Assembly (NCBI RefSeq): GCF_001748145.1
Contig: NZ_BCQA01000001.1
Span: 2,043,501 to 2,107,500 of the forward strand
Direction of reading: 5' to 3'
DNA length: 64,000 nucleotides
From: Bosea sp. BIWAKO-01
GTDB lineage: Bacteria > Pseudomonadota > Alphaproteobacteria > Rhizobiales > Beijerinckiaceae
Positions 61,050 through 64,000 of this stretch are shown here, piece by piece. Numbering within the stretch: the first letter of the stretch is position 1; each line of letters starts with the position of its first letter. The notes under the pieces were generated by a model. The model did no database searches. It was not told the origin of the DNA and worked only from the letters and a program-made list of their open reading frames with translations. The translations under genes and the position numbers were made by a program.

Positions 61050-61658
61050 TCAGAGAATCTGGCAGATATCGTCGAAGTCGAACCGCGCGGCGCGCGGCCT
61101 GACGCTTGCCGGGTCGCCATGACCAATATTGATCAGGAAATTGGACCTGACCTGACCACCTGGGAAGAATTCGGCGTCCACGACATCATGCAGGACCCCG
61201 GACATCGGGCCGCAATCGAGCCCCAGCGCGCGTGCCGCCATCAGCAGGTAGGCGCCCTGCAGGGTCGCATTGCGGAAGGCCGCCCGGGCAGCAAGATCGG
61301 GATCCGCGAGATAGCCCGCACGCTTGTCGACCGCATGCGGCGCCAGGAGCTCGAGATGGTCGAAGAAGCGGCTGTCGATGCCGAGAATCGCGGTCACCGG
61401 CGCTGCCATGGTCTTGTCGACATTGCCGGGCTTCAGCCCGGGGCGCAGCCGCGCCTTCGCCTCCGGCGAGACAACGAAGACGATGCGCTGCGGGCTGATG
61501 TTGCTGCTCGTCGGCGGCATCCGCGCGAGTTCGTAGAGCTCGCGCAGCTGCGCGTCGCTCACCGGCTTCGGCAGCCAGCCGGAATAGGTGCGCGCCTCGC
61601 GGAAGAGAATGTCGAGGCAATGCTCGGATACGCGCTGTCTTGAAGTCTGCTGAAGCAT
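61050..61658 (-). CDS. Nitroreductase-family protein, RutE/HadB-like
   Basis: 202 residues. LFREARTYSGWLPKPVSDAQ, ELARMPPTSSNISPQRIVF, AYLLMAARALGLDCGPMSGV and VRSNFLINIGHGDPASVRPR match RutE-type proteins, which reduce malonic semialdehyde to 3-hydroxypropionate. First gene of the minus-strand catabolic operon. It overlaps no neighbour. Confidence 0.85.
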   Translation of the reverse strand: MLQQTSRQRVSEHCLDILFREARTYSGWLPKPVSDAQLRELYELARMPPTSSNISPQRIVFVVSPEAKARLRPGLKPGNVDKTMAAPVTAILGIDSRFFDHLELLAPHAVDKRAGYLADPDLAARAAFRNATLQGAYLLMAARALGLDCGPMSGVLHDVVDAEFFPGGQVRSNFLINIGHGDPASVRPRAARFDFDDICQIL

Positions 61659-61668
61659 GAGCTGCGAA

Positions 61669-61702
61669 CCTGCGGATATGACGCCGGAACGCTATCCGCA
61701 GG
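61669..61702. promoter_or_regulatory. Perfect 10-bp inverted repeat before the catabolic operon
   Basis: CCTGCGGATA and TATCCGCAGG are exact inverted repeats with a 14-base spacer, starting 10 bases upstream of the nitroreductase ATG. It could be a regulator site or an RNA hairpin that masks the ribosome site, which is not otherwise visible. Confidence 0.5.
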
Positions 61703-61756
61703 ATGCCAGTCGCGTCTTCGTGTGCTGGTTCGCAAGAGCTATAAGTGCCGGGAATA

Positions 61757-62737
61757 TCAGATGCCGGTAGGCCCATCCGGCGAGGCTCCGTCCTCGTCGA
61801 GCAGGCCGGTCGCCCGCAATTCGCGCAGATGCTCGCGCAGCGCCGCCAGCAGGGCCCCGACGCTCGGCGACCGTCGGCGATGGCGCAAGGTGATGATACC
61901 GGCTGGACGGCTGCCGGAGACCATCGGAACGGGCAATATCCTGACAGCACCGCGGCCGAGATCACCGGCGAGCATCAACCGCGGAAGGATGGTGACGTAG
62001 TCGTTCGACAGGACGAGCTCGCGGATGAAGGAAATCGAGGTCGAACGCAGCGGCGCAGCCAGCATCTCCAATCCGGAATAGGCGATCACCGCATCGATCT
62101 CCTGGCCGAGGCGCTGTTCCAGCGAGGGCAGCACGAGGCCGAACTTCCCGAGTTCCGCGCCCGTGCTGCCGGGGCTCCCGAGCAAGGGATGGCCGGCCCG
62201 CGCCAGGACCGAGATCGGCTCGTGATAGATCGTCTCGCGGTGAACGTCGTGGGCGGTCTCGAGCTCGTAGAGCCGCCCGACGATCAGATCGAGCTTGCCG
62301 CTCTCGAGCTGCGGCATCAGCTCCGCCGTGCGCCCCTGCACCAGCCTGATGTTCAGCTCGGGATTGGACGCTCGCAGCCGGCCGAGCGTCGGCGGCAGCA
62401 CGCTTGTCGCCGCTGTCGGCAGGGCGCCGATGACCAGCGTGCCGGCCTGCCCCTGCTCGATCAGCCCGATATCGTCCGTGAGTCGCTCGACCAGCGACAG
62501 CATGGCCCGGCCGCGCTCGACAACGGCACGGCCGAAGGGATTGATCATCACGCCGCGGGCCATCCGGTCGAAGATGGGATGGCCGATGATCTGTTCGACA
62601 TCCTGCACCGCCTTCGACACCGCGGGCTGCGTGATGCTGAGCGTGTGGGCCGCGGCCAGGAAACTGCCCTGCTCGGCCACGGCAATCACGATCTCGATCT
62701 GCCGCAACTTCAGGCGCGCATTGATCTGCGATCGCAT
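61757..62737 (-). CDS. LysR-family regulator of the catabolic operon
   Basis: 326 residues. HTH in GSFLAAAHTLSITQPAVSKA; ligand domain with AGTLVIGALPTAATSVLPPT and LESGKLDLIVGRLYELETAH. It sits directly upstream of the nitroreductase on the same strand. The segment 61659-61756 between them is the probable promoter region with a 10-bp inverted repeat. The family with this N-terminus (RLKLRQIEIVIAVAEQGSF) often controls aromatic catabolism. Confidence 0.9.
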   Translation of the reverse strand: MRSQINARLKLRQIEIVIAVAEQGSFLAAAHTLSITQPAVSKAVQDVEQIIGHPIFDRMARGVMINPFGRAVVERGRAMLSLVERLTDDIGLIEQGQAGTLVIGALPTAATSVLPPTLGRLRASNPELNIRLVQGRTAELMPQLESGKLDLIVGRLYELETAHDVHRETIYHEPISVLARAGHPLLGSPGSTGAELGKFGLVLPSLEQRLGQEIDAVIAYSGLEMLAAPLRSTSISFIRELVLSNDYVTILPRLMLAGDLGRGAVRILPVPMVSGSRPAGIITLRHRRRSPSVGALLAALREHLRELRATGLLDEDGASPDGPTGI

Positions 62738-63132
62738 GGCCAGCCTCTCCCCATTGCAGGCAAGCCCTTTGCCCTAGTGCGGAGTCAATGACAAATCGCG
62801 GATCAGCGGCCTCGCCGACACAGCCCCACCGAATCGATGGCCCATCGGACGGGTGGGCCTTCCGGCCGCGAATGCCGGCATGATCAGGCGGCTGAAATGG
62901 TGTTTCTCAGGAAGGATCTGTTCGCAGGCCCCTCGGCAAGCCTGAGGACCGAGTGCAGCAACCTGCAATCAGGATCGCAGTACCACCCGCCAGCTCATCA
63001 ATGATGCTGTGGTCCGGGTCGGAAAATTTGGCGGAGCAAAGCGCCCGAACACCAGGCCCATGGGGTCGCGGAGAAGGCCAACTGCCTGTTGGATGAGCCG
63101 AAGGAAGCTGGGACGAATTTCCAATCGACCTG
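62738..63132. other. Gap of ~395 bases without a convincing gene
   Basis: Open frames here are short, lack ribosome sites and have no recognisable composition. Nothing else was seen; it probably contains the LysR promoter at its left edge. Confidence 0.4.
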
Positions 63133-63564
63133 TCAGTCGACGGGATCGCATTCCATGCGCACGCGCTGACCGGGCTCGTTGTGCGTGCGGCAGGAAACCA
63201 AGGCTGGCACTGTCTTGCTCGGTACCACCGGCATTGCAGCGGGCTCGACGCGGGAAGCGGGTAAAGATGCCGGTTTCGCAGCTTTCGCGACGACGGGGGC
63301 GGGCTTAGGAGCCGTCCTCGTCACCTTCTCATGCTCACGTTCGATTGACGCGGGCTTAATTGGCTCCGGCGCGGGCTCAGACAGCGCCACGGGCGCCGCT
63401 TGTTGCGGAGCTGATCGAGCAGGTTGCCAAGGACGCCAGGTCGCCAGCTGGGCAAAAGTCTCGATCGTCGGCTTTGTGATCGATTCGACCGTCGGCACTG
63501 ATTGCGGCGAGCAGCCAGACACCAGCAGGCTCGCGAGGCCCGCACGACAGAACAAGTTCGCCAT
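63133..63564 (-). CDS. Small Pro/Ala-rich lipoprotein
   Basis: 143 residues from ATG 63564 (MANLFCRAGLASLLVSGCSPQ), with AAGGGG six bases upstream. The lipobox LVSGC predicts lipidation at Cys 18. The middle is low-complexity (PAPEPIKPAS, APKPAPVVAKAAKPASLPAS), and the C-terminus (VSCRTHNEPGQRVRMECDPVD) has two Cys that may form a disulfide. Function unknown. Confidence 0.6.
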   Translation of the reverse strand: MANLFCRAGLASLLVSGCSPQSVPTVESITKPTIETFAQLATWRPWQPARSAPQQAAPVALSEPAPEPIKPASIEREHEKVTRTAPKPAPVVAKAAKPASLPASRVEPAAMPVVPSKTVPALVSCRTHNEPGQRVRMECDPVD

Positions 63565-63600
63565 AAAGACCCCTTCATACTCGTGGCGAAGTCGGGGCAC

Positions 63601-63874
63601 TAAGCAGGCGGAATGTAGCCTTTTTGTGCCCGGGTACGTCGGGCGGTTTGCTGATCGTTGCGCTCAACCCGCGGTGCGTCGCACTGAAAGACGACGGTGC
63701 GTTGATGCCGAGCGAATCATGCGCCGCGCTCGATCAATCGGCCGGCGCGACCTATGCGGCCGGCGCTGCGAATAGGAGCGAGGTAAATGGCGCTCGGTGT
63801 TGGGGAAAATGTTGGGGTGATTCCGGCCAATACCGGACAATCCCGCACAATCTCAATCAATTAGCGGGAGGATA
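63601..63874. other. Gap left of tRNA-Ala, no gene
   Basis: About 270 bases with no supported gene. Two TGTTGGGG copies occur near 63799-63818. An open frame here runs antisense into the tRNA and is not a gene. Confidence 0.4.
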
Positions 63875-63950
<76 letters not shown>

Positions 63951-64000
63951 ACGCTGGCCGATTGATTTGGGGGTCAACCGGCAAATTCCCGGACACCGCA

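Overview
The window is a GC-rich chromosomal stretch from an alphaproteobacterium. The overall gene families (NnrS and NnrR-type denitrification control, IolR-type inositol operon, FecIR, Bug/TctABC uptake) suggest the order Hyphomicrobiales, and Bosea or a close relative is my best guess from memory of such layouts, not from a search. Almost all the DNA is coding, with short intergenic gaps.

Bases 1-16,000 form a denitrification and anaerobic-respiration island. It runs from the 3' end of norD, through a DUF2249 / heme-copper-oxidase-like membrane protein / DUF2249 / MIP18-like group, to nirK-nirV-norE-norF-like, a Crp/Fnr regulator of NnrR type, nnrS and pseudoazurin. Directly attached are the O2-independent ubiquinone genes ubiT-ubiU-ubiV with an unknown 123-residue protein, a divergent ubiD-ubiX pair, and an SCO-type copper chaperone. 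Four 14-bp FNR/NnrR-like boxes (two of them perfect inverted repeats) lie before the DUF2249 gene, nirK, pseudoazurin and between ubiT and ubiD, so one NO- or O2-sensing regulator probably controls nitrite reduction, its copper electron donor and quinone supply together.

Bases 16,100-29,660 are a myo-inositol locus. On the minus strand lie an SDR, iolG, an inositol-monophosphatase-like gene and an Afu-type ABC transporter; on the plus strand lie iolR (RpiR family), iolC (kinase fused to DUF2090), iolD, iolE and iolB. A GGAA-N6-TTCC operator sits between the two arms. The transporter family plus phosphatase suggests uptake of a phosphorylated inositol or sugar rather than iron.

Bases 29,700-44,600 hold an AT-richer gap, a TetR regulator with an RND efflux pair, an FMN reductase, a FUSC-type efflux protein, and an iron-uptake block (FecI, FecR, TonB-dependent receptor with STN domain, periplasmic Fe-chelate binding protein, siderophore-interacting reductase).

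Bases 44,700-50,000 hold a cytochrome c and an A-type cytochrome c oxidase operon with two different subunit III-like proteins. Bases 50,100-52,500 hold a Tat-exported amidohydrolase and its likely LysR regulator, with codon use that feels unlike its neighbours. Bases 52,600-62,740 are a minus-strand catabolic operon: LysR, nitroreductase, DUF1932 dehydrogenase, aldehyde dehydrogenase, a complete TctCBA uptake system, a ThDP decarboxylase and a 4,5-dihydroxyphthalate-decarboxylase-like protein; its substrate is unknown. The window ends with a small lipoprotein and a tRNA-Ala(GGC) on the minus strand.
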